This document shows positions 12,052 through 21,423 of a stretch of DNA of 60,175 nucleotides, in pieces. Below the pieces are notes generated by a model, which was not told where the DNA came from, did no database searches, and saw nothing but the letters and a program-made list of their open reading frames with translations. This stretch comes from CAZMSD01 sp964568855 (GTDB lineage Bacteria; CAIWAD01). The position numbers and the translations under genes were made by a program. The stretch lies in contig CAZMSD010000024.1 in NCBI GenBank assembly GCA_964568855.1, forward strand, positions 1-60,175. The letters run 5' to 3'. The number at the start of each line of letters is the position of its first letter. Positions within the stretch are counted from its first letter, which is position 1.

Positions 12052-14370
12052 ATGAGGTCTTGTCTCTGGCTGCCGGCCGCGCTGCTCCTTTGTGTCACGC
12101 AGCTGCAGGGCGCATCCAGGATCCACGGTTACGTGGTGGACTCGGAGAGCCGCGAACCGCTGATCGGCGCCAACCTGCAGGTGGCGGACGAACCGGGCGG
12201 CGCCTCCACCAACCTTGACGGCTACTTCGTGATCGTGGGACTCGCGGAAGGTTCCTACCGGCTCTCCGCCTCCTACCAGGGATACCGGCGCAGGACGGTG
12301 CCAGTGGACCTGCCGGCGAGTCGCGACGCCTACCTCGAAGTGGAGTTGGAACCCACCACCCTGGCCCTCGAGGAGGTGGTGGTGACCGCCGAGCAGGAGA
12401 CCCGGGATCTGCAACGGCTGGAGGTCTACGCGGGCAACATCCTGCTGGACCGGGAGACCATCCGCACCGCGGCGCCCCTGATCGAGCGCGACGTGCTGCG
12501 CTCCTTCCAGACCATCCCCGGGGTTCTGCCGAGTAACGACTACACCAACGAACTCAACGTGCGCGGCAGCTCCGGCGACGAGACCCTGATCCTGCTCGAC
12601 GGGGTCGAGGTCTACAACCCGAACCACATGGGAGGGATCTTCTCCTCCTTCATCCCCTCGACGGTGAAGCACGCGCTGCTGCGCCGCAGCTCCTATCCCG
12701 CCCAGCACGGCGGCCGCCTGGGAGGCGTGATGTATGTGGCCACGCGCGAGGGAGACCGCGAGCGCCTGTCCACCGACATCAGCCTGGGCATGCTCTCCTC
12801 AAGCCTGATGCTGGGCTATCCCGTGCCGGGACTGGACAAGGCTTCGATGATGCTGGCCCTGCGGCGCACCTACGTGGACTGGGCCACCCGCGCCTTCACC
12901 AGCGAGGAGCTGCCCTACTACTTCACCGACTTCCAGGGACGCGCCAACTGGGACATCGACACCTGGGACCGGGTCTCGCTCACCGGCTACTGGGGCGACG
13001 ACGTCTTCAAGGGCGGGAGCATCGATTTCGGCTACGGCAACCGTGCCGGCAACCTGAACTGGCGGCATATCTGGAGTTCCAGTCTCTACACCCGGACAAT
13101 CCTGGCCTTCACGCGCTACCGCGCGGAGTTGGATTTCGGCGGCCGGGAAGGCTACCTGGAGCAGAACACGCTCAACGACTGGTCCGCACGGGTGCTGTTC
13201 GAGTATCACCGCGACGCCACGCTGTACACCGAAGCCGGCCTGCTGGTCAAGACCATCGACACGAACTACGACGTCTGGGCGGGCAACGTCCACATCTGGG
13301 ACGTGCGCCAGACCATGGCCGAGATCTCGCTCTACGCCAGGGCGCGCTGGCGCCCCTGGCCGGTGCTGATCCTGGAACCCGGACTGCGCCTGGCGCTCTA
13401 CCGCACCGAGGAGATCTTCAAGCGCGACGCCGAAGGCTACGCCCGGCTCGAGCCGCGCCTGGGTCTGAAGTACTTCATCAGCGACCGCCTGCGGGCCAAG
13501 CTGGCCTGGGGCCTGTACAACCAGGCGATCCAGAAGTATCGCCGCGACGGCAGCACCTTCAGCTCCGTCTGGACGGTCTCCGACAGCACCATGTCGCCGG
13601 CCCACGCGATCCACTGGACGGGAGGCGTGGAACTGGACCTGGACGACGACACGGTGCTCGAGCTGGAGGCGTATCACAAGAACTTGAACGCCGTGCGGGA
13701 AGGCCGGGTGATGGGCAGGCACCGTTCGGGAGATTCGATCTACAACGATCGTGTGTATCACATCGGAAACGGCGAGGCCTTCGGCCTGGATCTCAGCCTC
13801 CTGCGCAACAGGGGAGACTGGACGGGGCGCTTGGGCTATTCCCTGAGCTGGGCCGTGCGCCGCTTCGACGAGATCAACGACGGCCGGCCCTTCTACGCCT
13901 CCTGGGACAAGCGGCACAATTTCAACCTGGCCGCCAAGTGGAACCTGCGCTTCAAAAAGACGCGCGGTTTCCCTTTCAGCAAGTGGCTGCGGCTGTTCCG
14001 CTACAACGAAGCGGCCCTGGGCCTGGGCCTCCGCCTGGCCTCCAGCCCGCGCTACACCCGACCCTGGAGCGCCACCTACCTGGGCGACGAGGGACTGAAC
14101 TACGACGAGGGTCGCATCCACAACTACGGGGCCAAGAACGCCCACCAGCTGAGCGCCTACTCGCGGGTGGACCTGGCCTGGACCTTCGTCCACCGCAAGC
14201 CGCAGAGCCTCTTCGAGCTGAAGATCGGAATGCTGAACCTCTTCCAGAGTCCCAACTACTGGGGAGTCCACTTCGACAACGACCCGGAGGCCGAGAACGA
14301 AGTACCCCAGGAAGAGCAGATTCCCGGGATCGAGCGCATGCCGAGTATCGAATTCACCTGGAGTTTCTGA
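12052..14370 (+). CDS. TonB-dependent outer-membrane receptor with carboxypeptidase-like N-terminal domain
   Basis: A 772-residue outer-membrane receptor. After a signal peptide ending near residue 20, residues ~23-105 form a CarboxypepD_reg-like beta-sandwich (IHGYVVDSESREPLIGANLQ ... GYRRRTVPVDLP). A plug domain follows (SFQTIPGVLPSNDYTNELNV, then RGSSGDETLILLDGVEVYNP), and then a beta-barrel ending in the outer-membrane pattern SIEFTWSF with a terminal Phe. The N-terminal domain plus plug is the SusC-like style of the Bacteroidota/FCB group. GGAGG lies eight bases before the ATG. It overlaps the following lipoprotein gene by one base (TGATG), so the pair probably acts together. The substrate is unknown. 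Confidence 0.9.
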   Translation: MRSCLWLPAALLLCVTQLQGASRIHGYVVDSESREPLIGANLQVADEPGGASTNLDGYFVIVGLAEGSYRLSASYQGYRRRTVPVDLPASRDAYLEVELEPTTLALEEVVVTAEQETRDLQRLEVYAGNILLDRETIRTAAPLIERDVLRSFQTIPGVLPSNDYTNELNVRGSSGDETLILLDGVEVYNPNHMGGIFSSFIPSTVKHALLRRSSYPAQHGGRLGGVMYVATREGDRERLSTDISLGMLSSSLMLGYPVPGLDKASMMLALRRTYVDWATRAFTSEELPYYFTDFQGRANWDIDTWDRVSLTGYWGDDVFKGGSIDFGYGNRAGNLNWRHIWSSSLYTRTILAFTRYRAELDFGGREGYLEQNTLNDWSARVLFEYHRDATLYTEAGLLVKTIDTNYDVWAGNVHIWDVRQTMAEISLYARARWRPWPVLILEPGLRLALYRTEEIFKRDAEGYARLEPRLGLKYFISDRLRAKLAWGLYNQAIQKYRRDGSTFSSVWTVSDSTMSPAHAIHWTGGVELDLDDDTVLELEAYHKNLNAVREGRVMGRHRSGDSIYNDRVYHIGNGEAFGLDLSLLRNRGDWTGRLGYSLSWAVRRFDEINDGRPFYASWDKRHNFNLAAKWNLRFKKTRGFPFSKWLRLFRYNEAALGLGLRLASSPRYTRPWSATYLGDEGLNYDEGRIHNYGAKNAHQLSAYSRVDLAWTFVHRKPQSLFELKIGMLNLFQSPNYWGVHFDNDPEAENEVPQEEQIPGIERMPSIEFTWSF

Positions 14371-15356
14371 TGGACCGATCCGCGTGTTACAAAGGAGCGG
14401 CGGCGCCGGCCCTGGCGATGCTCCTGCTCCTGGCGGCAGGCTGCGACGAATTGCCCGGGGAGGATCCCGGCGCCCTGGACAAGGTGACCCTCAGCGTACT
14501 GCTGCAGCCCGGTTCATCCGGCGATCAGGAGCTGCGCCTGACCGCCCCGCTGCCGCTGGGCAGCCCGGTCAACTACGAGACGAGCTTCGTGCCCGGAGCG
14601 GAGATACGGCTGCGCAACGGCGCGGGCGATGAAATCCCGGCGCAGGAGGACCCGGCGGGCGCACGTTACTGGTTCGACCGGGCGGACTTTCCGCTGATGC
14701 CCTACGACACGGTAAGCGTCACGCTGGGCGGAAGCTGGGAGGGCTGGACCTTCGACGGCCAGGCTTCCACCGTGATCGTCAGCGACGATGACTTCGAGTT
14801 CACCGAGAAGCCCGATGATCGAAGCCACGGCTACGACGCCGACACCCTGATGTTCCACGACGAGAGCCGGGAGTCGGGCTGGCGGGATCCCGCCGCCTTC
14901 CACCTGGACTGGGAGCATCTGGAGGACGGGATCGGCTACAGCTATCAGATTGAGTTCGTCGCCGTGGTGGGCGACAACCTGGGGGAGTGGATGCCCACGC
15001 CGCACGAACGGCTGTGGTGGCTGCGCGACGACGAGGAACTCGCCTGGCAGTGGGGACCCTATCCCGACATTCGCTCGGTGCCAGGAGAATACGCCGGCCG
15101 CCAGCGCGTGTCCTGGGGCGCCTTCGTCTTCGTCGACTCCCTTGACTTCCACGAGCCCGGCCGGCGCATGGGCTACTACGAGGTCCGCGTGCGTCGGTTG
15201 ACGCCCGAACTTTGGGACTACCTGTTCTCCACCCACTTCTGGATCCGCGAGTTCGAGCACGATCCCATTCCCTTCAACCTGCGCGGCGAGCGCTGCCAGG
15301 GAATCGTGGCCTCCTGCGCGCTGCGCGAATTCAGGGTGGCCATCGTCGACGAGTGA
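14370..15356 (+). CDS. Lipoprotein partner of the TonB receptor (DUF4249-like, tentative)
   Basis: A 328-residue protein with a lipoprotein signal: a hydrophobic stretch followed by LLLAAGCDEL, giving a lipidated Cys at about residue 25. Residues ~35-135 look like an immunoglobulin-like sandwich (VTLSVLLQPG ... RYWFDRADFPLMPYDTVSVTL), which recalls the DUF4249 lipoproteins often encoded after CarboxypepD_reg TonB receptors; I am not sure of that family. The rest is rich in Trp and acidic residues. The ATG overlaps the receptor's stop codon, implying coupled translation and a shared substrate. A strong terminator follows 40 bases after the stop. Confidence 0.7.
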   Translation: MDRSACYKGAAAPALAMLLLLAAGCDELPGEDPGALDKVTLSVLLQPGSSGDQELRLTAPLPLGSPVNYETSFVPGAEIRLRNGAGDEIPAQEDPAGARYWFDRADFPLMPYDTVSVTLGGSWEGWTFDGQASTVIVSDDDFEFTEKPDDRSHGYDADTLMFHDESRESGWRDPAAFHLDWEHLEDGIGYSYQIEFVAVVGDNLGEWMPTPHERLWWLRDDEELAWQWGPYPDIRSVPGEYAGRQRVSWGAFVFVDSLDFHEPGRRMGYYEVRVRRLTPELWDYLFSTHFWIREFEHDPIPFNLRGERCQGIVASCALREFRVAIVDE

Positions 15357-15394
15357 GCCTTTCGATATGAGGGAGTTCCTCAGCGGTGGCGATG

Positions 15395-15423
15395 AAAACC
15401 CCGCGGCCCGGCCGCGGGGTTTC
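15395..15423. terminator. Bidirectional rho-independent terminator
   Basis: An almost perfect GC-rich stem with AAACCCCGCGGCC on the left and GGCCGCGGGGTTT on the right, flanked by short A and T runs. It lies between the convergent lipoprotein and hflC genes and can serve both. Confidence 0.8.
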
Positions 15424-15463
15424 GTGTTACATGCAGGCGATCGTGCGCCGGGAAAGCGATGTC

Positions 15464-16399
15464 TTACTTTCCGCTGCTCAGGTACTTGTAGAAATCAGTC
15501 CCGGTGGAAAGCACCAGCGCCGTCTCGCGGTCGAAGGTCTCCAGGTAGGTCTCCATGGTCTTGATGAAGCCGTAGAACTCCCGGGACTGGGAGCTCTTGT
15601 CGTAGGCGCCGGCATAGATCGCGGTGGCCTCGGCGTCCGCGCGGCCGATGATCTCCTGGGCCTCGCGGTAGGCCTCGGACTGGATGCGCTTCAGCTCGCG
15701 GTCCTTTTCGCCGTTGATCCGCGAGGCCTCGCCCTGGCCTTCCGAGCGGTACTTGTCGGCGATGCGGTTGCGCTCGGAGATCATGCGCTCGTAGACCTTG
15801 CGCCGCACTTCCTCCACGTAGTTGATGCGCTTGAAGCGGAAGTCCAGCACCTCGATCCCCAGGTCGCTGGTGCGCTCCTGGGCCGACTTGAGGATCTCCA
15901 GGCTGATGTTCACCCTGCCGCGCTTGATCTCCTGCACGAACTCGCCCTCGCCCCCTTCCTGGTCTTCGCTCACGGGAAATTCGCGATTCGTCGTCCGGAC
16001 GACTTCCACCAGGTCGTGCTTGGCCACGGCGGTGCGGGACTCGCCGTCCAGGATGTCGTCCAGCCGCGACTGGGCGCCGCGCTCATCTCTTAAGCGCGTG
16101 AAGAACAGCAGCGGATCGGTGATCCGCCAGCGGGCATAGGTGTCGATCCAGATGAATTTCTTGTCCCGGGTGGGCACCTGGTTGGGATCGCCGTCCCACT
16201 CCAGGTAGCGCCTGTCGAAAAAATGAGCGTCCTGGATCAGGGGCAGCTTGAAGTGGATGCCCGGCTTGGTGATGGCCGTGCCCACGGGCTTGCCGAACTG
16301 GGTGATGATCACCTGTTCGGTCTCCTGCACCGTGTAGGCGGCGGACCAGAACAGCAGCACCAGGATGATCAGCGGGATCAGCATCAATCGCGCTTTCAT
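15464..16399 (-). CDS. hflC: HflC, SPFH-domain modulator of FtsH protease
   Basis: A 311-residue membrane-anchored SPFH protein. One N-terminal transmembrane segment (residues ~5-22) precedes TVQETEQVIITQFGKPVG, the typical start of the band-7 domain, and a long charged helical tail follows (ERNRIADKYRSEGQGEASRI ... AYREAQEIIGRADAEATAIY). HflC assembles with HflK into a cage around FtsH in the inner membrane. The ATG overlaps the stop of hflK (ATGA), so the two are translated together in the usual hflK-hflC order. It ends at the shared terminator near 15400. Confidence 0.93.
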   Translation of the reverse strand: MKARLMLIPLIILVLLFWSAAYTVQETEQVIITQFGKPVGTAITKPGIHFKLPLIQDAHFFDRRYLEWDGDPNQVPTRDKKFIWIDTYARWRITDPLLFFTRLRDERGAQSRLDDILDGESRTAVAKHDLVEVVRTTNREFPVSEDQEGGEGEFVQEIKRGRVNISLEILKSAQERTSDLGIEVLDFRFKRINYVEEVRRKVYERMISERNRIADKYRSEGQGEASRINGEKDRELKRIQSEAYREAQEIIGRADAEATAIYAGAYDKSSQSREFYGFIKTMETYLETFDRETALVLSTGTDFYKYLSSGK

Positions 16400-17385
16400 T
16401 TCAGACCCCCTTTCCCCACCAGGCCCTGTTCGTCGAAGAGCATCAGCGGGAGCAGGCCGCTGGCCTCTTCGTCCAGGATAACCTTGCGTCCGGCCAGCTT
16501 GAGCACCTGGTCCATGGTCTCGAGGTAGATTCGCTGGCGTGTGACCACCGGGGCTTTGCGGTACTCCTCAAAGACGGAACTGAACTTGGCGGCCTCGCCC
16601 TGAGCGCGGTTGACCCGGTCCAGGGCGTAGCCCTCGGCCTGCTGAATGGTCTGCTGCGCCTCGCCGCGGGCCCGCGGAATCACTTGGTTGTAGGCGCTGC
16701 GGGCTTCGTTGATCAGTTTTTCGCGCTCCTGCTGGGCCTCGTTGACTTCGTTGAAGGCGGGCTTGACGCGGTCGGGCGGATTCACGTCCTGCAGGACCAC
16801 CTGGTCGATCTTGATCCCGTTTTCGTACTGTTCGCAGAGCACCTGCAGGTCAACTTCCACCTGGGTGGCGATTTCCTGGCGGCCCACGGTGAGCACCTCG
16901 TTCACCGAGCGGTCGCCGACGATCTCGCGCATCGCCGCCTCGGTCATGTCGCGCAGGGTCTGTTGCGGATTACGGACGCGGAACAGGTAGTGGTATGGAT
17001 CGCGGATGCGGTACTGGACAATCCATTCCACGTCGGCCAGGTTCAAATCACCGGTCATCATCAGCGATTCGCTGGTGAAATTACCCTGGGCATAGCGCGT
17101 ACTGACTCCGGCGGAAACGGTACGGAAGCCGAATTCCTCCTTGAGCTGACGCTCCACGGGGACCTTGTAGACCTTTTCCACCCCGAAGGGGATCTTCAGG
17201 TGCAGGCCGGGCTTGACGGAACGCGCAAAGGCGCCGAAGCGCAGCACGACGCCCTCTTCCTCCGGATCGATGGTGAACCAGGAAGTGCTGAGCAGCACGA
17301 GGGCCAGCACCAGGACCGCGATAAGTCCTCCGCGGGTGCGCAACTGGCGGATTCTGTGCTGCAGGTTGATGGTGTCTTCGGACAT
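16396..17385 (-). CDS. hflK: HflK, SPFH-domain modulator of FtsH protease
   Basis: A 329-residue partner of HflC. A transmembrane helix at about residues 20-38 is followed by WFTIDPEEEGVVLRFGAFAR and VKPGLHLKIPFGVEKVYKVP, diagnostic of HflK, and then SLMMTGDLNLADVEWIVQYR, the SPFH core. The C-terminal half is a long helix with VLQDVNPPDRVKPAFNEVNE and ARSAYNQVIPRARGEAQQTI. AAGGA lies six bases before the start. The ~200-base region upstream (17386-17591) shows no gene and probably holds the hflKC promoter; no clear promoter hexamers stand out. Confidence 0.93.
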   Translation of the reverse strand: MSEDTINLQHRIRQLRTRGGLIAVLVLALVLLSTSWFTIDPEEEGVVLRFGAFARSVKPGLHLKIPFGVEKVYKVPVERQLKEEFGFRTVSAGVSTRYAQGNFTSESLMMTGDLNLADVEWIVQYRIRDPYHYLFRVRNPQQTLRDMTEAAMREIVGDRSVNEVLTVGRQEIATQVEVDLQVLCEQYENGIKIDQVVLQDVNPPDRVKPAFNEVNEAQQEREKLINEARSAYNQVIPRARGEAQQTIQQAEGYALDRVNRAQGEAAKFSSVFEEYRKAPVVTRQRIYLETMDQVLKLAGRKVILDEEASGLLPLMLFDEQGLVGKGGLK

Positions 17386-17591
17386 GCTTTGGTCCTTCCG
17401 GCTGTTGGATTAACGGGCCGCATGGCCGCCACCCGCGGGCCGGCGCCCGGCGGGATGCAGGATGCCTCGACTCGGGATCGGAAGCGATAAAACCGTGCGG
17501 CTCACATCGAAGATAGGATTTCCGTGCAGGAATAGCGTCCCGGCGGAGGGATTCTCACTGCCGGCGGCCGTGACACAACGGAGCGCCTGGT

Positions 17592-18944
17592 CTACTTGTG
17601 CAGCGGTCGGTCCAGGGCGTCGAAGCTGGCCTCCCAGAAGGCTTCGCTCAGGGTGGGGTGGGCGTGGATCACGCGGGCCACGTCTTCCAGGGTGGCCTCC
17701 AGCTTCAGGTGGGCCACGGCCTCGCTGATCAGGTCGGTGGCGTTGGCCGCCACGACGTGCACGCCGATCACTTCGCCGTAGCGGTCCTCGGCCAGGACCT
17801 TGACGAAGCCCTCCGTGTTGCCCTCGGCCAGGGCCTTGCCGTTGACCGACAGCGAGAACTCGCCCACACGGTAGCCGATGCCCTGCTGGCGCACTTCCTC
17901 CTCGCTCAGGCCCACGGTGGCTATCTCGGGATCCATGTAGATGTTCTTGGGAATCTGGTTGTAATCCAGCGGGTCCTCGAGACCCGCCATGTGGCTCACC
18001 GCAGCGGTGCCCTGGGCCGAGGCGGCCTGGGCCCAGAGCTGGCCGGCCACGTCTCCCGCGGCGTAGATCCCGGGGATCGAGCTGCGCGCGAACTCGTCGA
18101 TGCGGATGAAACCGTCCCCGGTCAGCTCCGGAACGGCATCCTCGAAGCGCGGGAGCACCGCCCGGCGGTCGGCGCAGTTGACCACCGCTTCGCAGGGCAG
18201 GATCTCGTCTCCCGCCCTGACACCCGTTTCGGCCGGCAGCAGCTCGTCGATTCCCAGGTGCACGGAAATGCCCAGTTTCCGGAAGCGCTTGAGGGTGTAA
18301 TCGGACATGGCGCCGTCGAGGAAGGGCAGCAGCCGCTCCCCGGGACCGGCGAGCGAGACCTCGACTCCCGCCAGCCTGAGCATCACGGCGGTTTCGCAGG
18401 CCGCGCCGTTGGTGCCGAAGACCAGCAGGATTTCCGGCATTTCGGTGGTTTCGTAGAAACGGGGCACGCTGAGCACCAGCCCGGGATCGAGCCCGCGGAA
18501 GGCCAGATCATCGGGAACGGCGCCGGAGGCCACCAGGATGTTCTTCGCGGTGTGTGTCACATCCCCGATCTGAACCCGTCCAGGACCCAGGACGACCGCC
18601 TCGCCGCTCAGCACGGTCACCGAGTTCTTCTTCATCAGGAACTCGACACCCTTGACCAGCTTGCGCACGATGCGGTCCTTGCGCCTGAGCGCCTTGGTCC
18701 AGTTGAACCGCAACTTGGCGGGATCGACGCCCTCGACGCCGAACTCGGCCGCCCGGGCGACGCGATGGAAAAGCTTGGCGCTCTCCATCAGGGTCTTGGA
18801 GGGGATGCAGCCCCAGTTGAGACACTGCCCGCCCAGCAGCGCCCTTTCGACGACGGCGGTTCTCAATCCAAGCTGGCTGGCCCGGATGGCCGCCACGTAG
18901 CCGCCGGGACCGGCGCCGATCACCAGGCAATCGAAGTCGTGCAT
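17592..18944 (-). CDS. lpdA: Dihydrolipoamide dehydrogenase (E3) with an altered NAD-binding motif
   Basis: A 450-residue flavoprotein disulfide reductase. The FAD motif VIGAGPGGYVAAIRASQLG, the redox pair in GGQCLNWGCIPSK (Cys41, Cys46) and the C-terminal active-site HAHPTLSEAFWEA are all normal, so it should reoxidise lipoamide. The second Rossmann motif is not: the position of the usual GGGxxGxE reads FGTNGAACE (residues 176-184), and the acidic residue that normally ends the next strand is replaced in VEVSLAGPGERLLP. NAD binding may be changed or weak. I chose the ATG at 18944 because GGAG lies six bases before it. It is the last gene of the E1a-E1b-E2-E3 operon. Confidence 0.9.
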   Translation of the reverse strand: MHDFDCLVIGAGPGGYVAAIRASQLGLRTAVVERALLGGQCLNWGCIPSKTLMESAKLFHRVARAAEFGVEGVDPAKLRFNWTKALRRKDRIVRKLVKGVEFLMKKNSVTVLSGEAVVLGPGRVQIGDVTHTAKNILVASGAVPDDLAFRGLDPGLVLSVPRFYETTEMPEILLVFGTNGAACETAVMLRLAGVEVSLAGPGERLLPFLDGAMSDYTLKRFRKLGISVHLGIDELLPAETGVRAGDEILPCEAVVNCADRRAVLPRFEDAVPELTGDGFIRIDEFARSSIPGIYAAGDVAGQLWAQAASAQGTAAVSHMAGLEDPLDYNQIPKNIYMDPEIATVGLSEEEVRQQGIGYRVGEFSLSVNGKALAEGNTEGFVKVLAEDRYGEVIGVHVVAANATDLISEAVAHLKLEATLEDVARVIHAHPTLSEAFWEASFDALDRPLHK

Positions 18945-18978
18945 CTCGTTCTCCATGTCACACTGCGACCCGTAGGTG

Positions 18979-20349
18979 CTAATCAATCAGCATGGCCACC
19001 GGGTCCGCCAGCAGATCCATCAGGTCGCGCAGGAAGCGCGCCGCGTCCCCGCCGTCCACGATGCGATGATCCACGGCCAGCGAGAGCGGCAGCAGCACTC
19101 CCGGGCGCAGCTCGCCGTCCCGCACCACTGCCCGGTCCATTACGCGACCCACACCCAGGATCGCCGCCTCCGGCGGATTGATGATCGGCGCGCCGTGGAT
19201 CCCGGCGATGCTGCCGTAGTTGGTGATCGTGAAGGTGCCGCCCTTCAGCTCCTCCAGCGCCAGCTCGCGCCTGCGGGCTCGTTCCGCCAGGTCGGCGATG
19301 GTCTCCGCCAGTTGTCGCACGGAGAGCAGATCCGCGTCGCGGATCACAGGGACGATCAGTCCCTCGGGCGTATCCACGGCGATGCCCAGGTTCACGAAGT
19401 GCTGCAGCACCGCCCGGCCCTGCTCGATCTCGAGCCGGCAATTCAGCTTGGGATTGCGCCGCAGGCAGACGGCCACGGCCCGGCAGACGAAGGGCATCCA
19501 GGAGAGCCTGATCCCCCGGGCGGCCAGGCGCTCGCGCTGTTCCTCGCGCAGCGCGCGCAGCCGTGATACCTCCACCTCCTCGAAGGTGGTGGCGTGGGGC
19601 ACGCTGCCCTTGGACTGCGCCATGCGCGCGGCCACGGTCTTGCGCAGCTGGCTCAGCTCCAGCAACTCGGTTCCGCCGCGCGGCGGCAGGGCGTCTTCTG
19701 TCGCCGGCGCCTCCGGAGCGGCGCTTTCCCCGCCGGTGGCGGCAGTCCGTCCAGCGTGTGACGGCGGCAAGGCCGCCGCGCTATCCGCCGCCAAGCGGAT
19801 GTCTTTCTTCATGACGCGGCCCCCGGGACCGGTCCCCTTCAGGGTGCCGATGTCGACGCCCAGCTCGCGAGCCATCCGCCGCGCTACCGGCGTGGCCCGC
19901 ACCTTCCCAGCTCGCGCCTTCGGGGGAGCTGTGATGGATGCTTCCAGACCTTCGCCGCTGGCCGGCATCACCTCCGATCCCGAAGCTACTTCCAGGCTGC
20001 CCACCACGCCGAAACCCTGCTGCGGTTCCGCGCCCGGTTCGACCGCCGCGGCGCCGCGGGCCGACTCGTCCATCCCGGCTTTTTCAGGCGGCCCGGCGGT
20101 GGTCTCGCCGTTCCCCGTGTCCAGCTCCACCAGCGGCTGGTTGACGTAGATCACCTGGCCGGGCTCTCCGTGCAGCTTGAGCACGCGGCCGCCCCGGGGC
20201 ACCGGGATGTCGGCCACCACCTTGTCCGTGTCCACCTTGGCCACCAGGTCGCCTTCCTTGAGCTCCTGGCCCACGCGAACATACCACTCGAGCAGCTTGC
20301 CCTCTGTGAGACCTTCACCGATGTCCGGGAAATTGAAAACGTATGACAT
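18979..20349 (-). CDS. Dihydrolipoamide acyltransferase (E2) of a 2-oxo acid dehydrogenase complex
   Basis: A 456-residue E2 component. One lipoyl domain with KVDTDKVVADIPVPRGG carries the lipoylated Lys. A linker follows, then an E1/E3-binding domain (RATPVARRMARELGVDIGTL, then GPGGRVMKKDI) and a catalytic CoA acyltransferase domain ending in LPLSLAVDHRIVDGGDAARF with the HxxxDG active site. It would transfer the acyl group made by E1 to CoA. I start it at 20349, where AGGAGGG lies a few bases upstream. It lies 34 bases upstream of lpdA, and 96 bases downstream of E1-beta; that spacer holds a copy of the 33-base repeat also found at 11670 and 11916. Confidence 0.92.
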   Translation of the reverse strand: MSYVFNFPDIGEGLTEGKLLEWYVRVGQELKEGDLVAKVDTDKVVADIPVPRGGRVLKLHGEPGQVIYVNQPLVELDTGNGETTAGPPEKAGMDESARGAAAVEPGAEPQQGFGVVGSLEVASGSEVMPASGEGLEASITAPPKARAGKVRATPVARRMARELGVDIGTLKGTGPGGRVMKKDIRLAADSAAALPPSHAGRTAATGGESAAPEAPATEDALPPRGGTELLELSQLRKTVAARMAQSKGSVPHATTFEEVEVSRLRALREEQRERLAARGIRLSWMPFVCRAVAVCLRRNPKLNCRLEIEQGRAVLQHFVNLGIAVDTPEGLIVPVIRDADLLSVRQLAETIADLAERARRRELALEELKGGTFTITNYGSIAGIHGAPIINPPEAAILGVGRVMDRAVVRDGELRPGVLLPLSLAVDHRIVDGGDAARFLRDLMDLLADPVAMLID

Positions 20350-20361
20350 ACGCCCTCCTAG

Positions 20362-20394
20362 CAGAACCCATCGATCCATGTGAATCGGTCCACT
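20362..20394 (-). repeat. Third copy of the 33-base GGACCGATTC repeat
   Basis: Read on the minus strand, this segment contains AGTGGACCGATTCACATGG and CGATGGGTTCTG and agrees with the left end of the 11670-11916 element at about 29 of 33 positions. Here it stands alone between E1-beta and E2, with no opposing copy nearby. It could be a solo terminal repeat of the element or a shared regulatory site; the position just before the E2 ribosome binding site would allow an effect on E2 expression. Confidence 0.55.
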
Positions 20395-20445
20395 AGTGGG
20401 CCAGCGGGGATCACATTGACACGGATGATGCAGGATCGGCCGCGA

Positions 20446-21423
20446 TCAGAAATGTACCACCTTCTGCAGGTGAAAGAGTACCAGTTCCGGAGTGGGCATG
20501 TAGTGGTGTTCGCCCATGGGCAGCGGCATGATGGTGTCGAAGCCGCAGATCCGCTCCGGAGGCGCCTCCAGGTACTCCAGCGCGTCCTCGTTGACCTGCG
20601 CCACCAGTTCCGCGGCCACGCCGAAACTCTTCGGCCCCTCGTGCAGCACGGCCAGGCGACCCGTCTTCTTCACGGATTCGGCCACCGTGGCGCTGTCTGG
20701 CGGGTAGATGGTCCTGAGGTCGATCAGTTCCACCGACAGGCCCTCGGCCTCCGCCAGCTCCACGGCCCGTCGGGCGATGCGCATCATGGCCCCGTAGGCT
20801 ACCAGGGTCACCTGGTCGCCTTCGTGAACACGACTGGCCGCACCCAGCGGAATCCTGAAGGCCTCCACGGGCACATCCTGGCGAAAAGCCCGGTAGACCT
20901 TCTTGGGTTCCATGAAGAGCACCGGATCGTCCGATTCCACGGAGCTGATCAGCAGCCCCTTGGCGTCGTAGGGCGTCGAAGGTATCACGACCTTGAGGCC
21001 CGGCACGTGGGCGAAAAGCGCCTCCATGCTCTCGCTGTGCAGCTCGAGGGCCTGGATGCCGCCGCCGTAGGGCACGCGGATGGTCATCGGCGCCCCCAGC
21101 CGGCCCCGGCTGCGGTTCCGCATCCGTGATACATGACAAACGATCTGGTTCATCGCCGGGTAGATGAAGCCCGAGAACTGGATCTCCACCACCGGCCGCA
21201 GGCCCGTGACGGCCATGCCCAGCCCCGCGCCTGCCAGCACCGACTCGGCCAGGGGCGTGTCGAAGACCCGGCGCTCGCCGTATTTCTCCTGCAGGCCCGC
21301 CGTGACGCGGAAGACGCCGCCCTCGAATCCTGCGTCCTCCCCGAAAAGCAGGACGTCCTCGTTGTCGGAGAGCACGAAATCCAGGGCGCTGTTGATGGCC
21401 TGGACCATGTTCATGGCGGGCAT
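20446..21423 (-). CDS. pdhB: 2-oxo acid dehydrogenase E1 component, beta subunit
   Basis: A 325-residue E1-beta subunit that, with the alpha subunit, decarboxylates a 2-oxo acid using TPP. Characteristic motifs are LLFGEDAGFEGGVFRVTAGL, RVFDTPLAESVLAGAGLGMA, IVCHVSRMRNRSRG, IRVPYGGG, and a C-terminal transketolase domain with LSVELIDLRTIYPPDSATV. The ATG at 21423 overlaps the alpha-subunit stop by one base (TGATG), with GGAG eight bases upstream. Sequence alone does not separate pyruvate from branched-chain substrates; the alpha subunit's features favour pyruvate. Confidence 0.9.
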   Translation of the reverse strand: MPAMNMVQAINSALDFVLSDNEDVLLFGEDAGFEGGVFRVTAGLQEKYGERRVFDTPLAESVLAGAGLGMAVTGLRPVVEIQFSGFIYPAMNQIVCHVSRMRNRSRGRLGAPMTIRVPYGGGIQALELHSESMEALFAHVPGLKVVIPSTPYDAKGLLISSVESDDPVLFMEPKKVYRAFRQDVPVEAFRIPLGAASRVHEGDQVTLVAYGAMMRIARRAVELAEAEGLSVELIDLRTIYPPDSATVAESVKKTGRLAVLHEGPKSFGVAAELVAQVNEDALEYLEAPPERICGFDTIMPLPMGEHHYMPTPELVLFHLQKVVHF

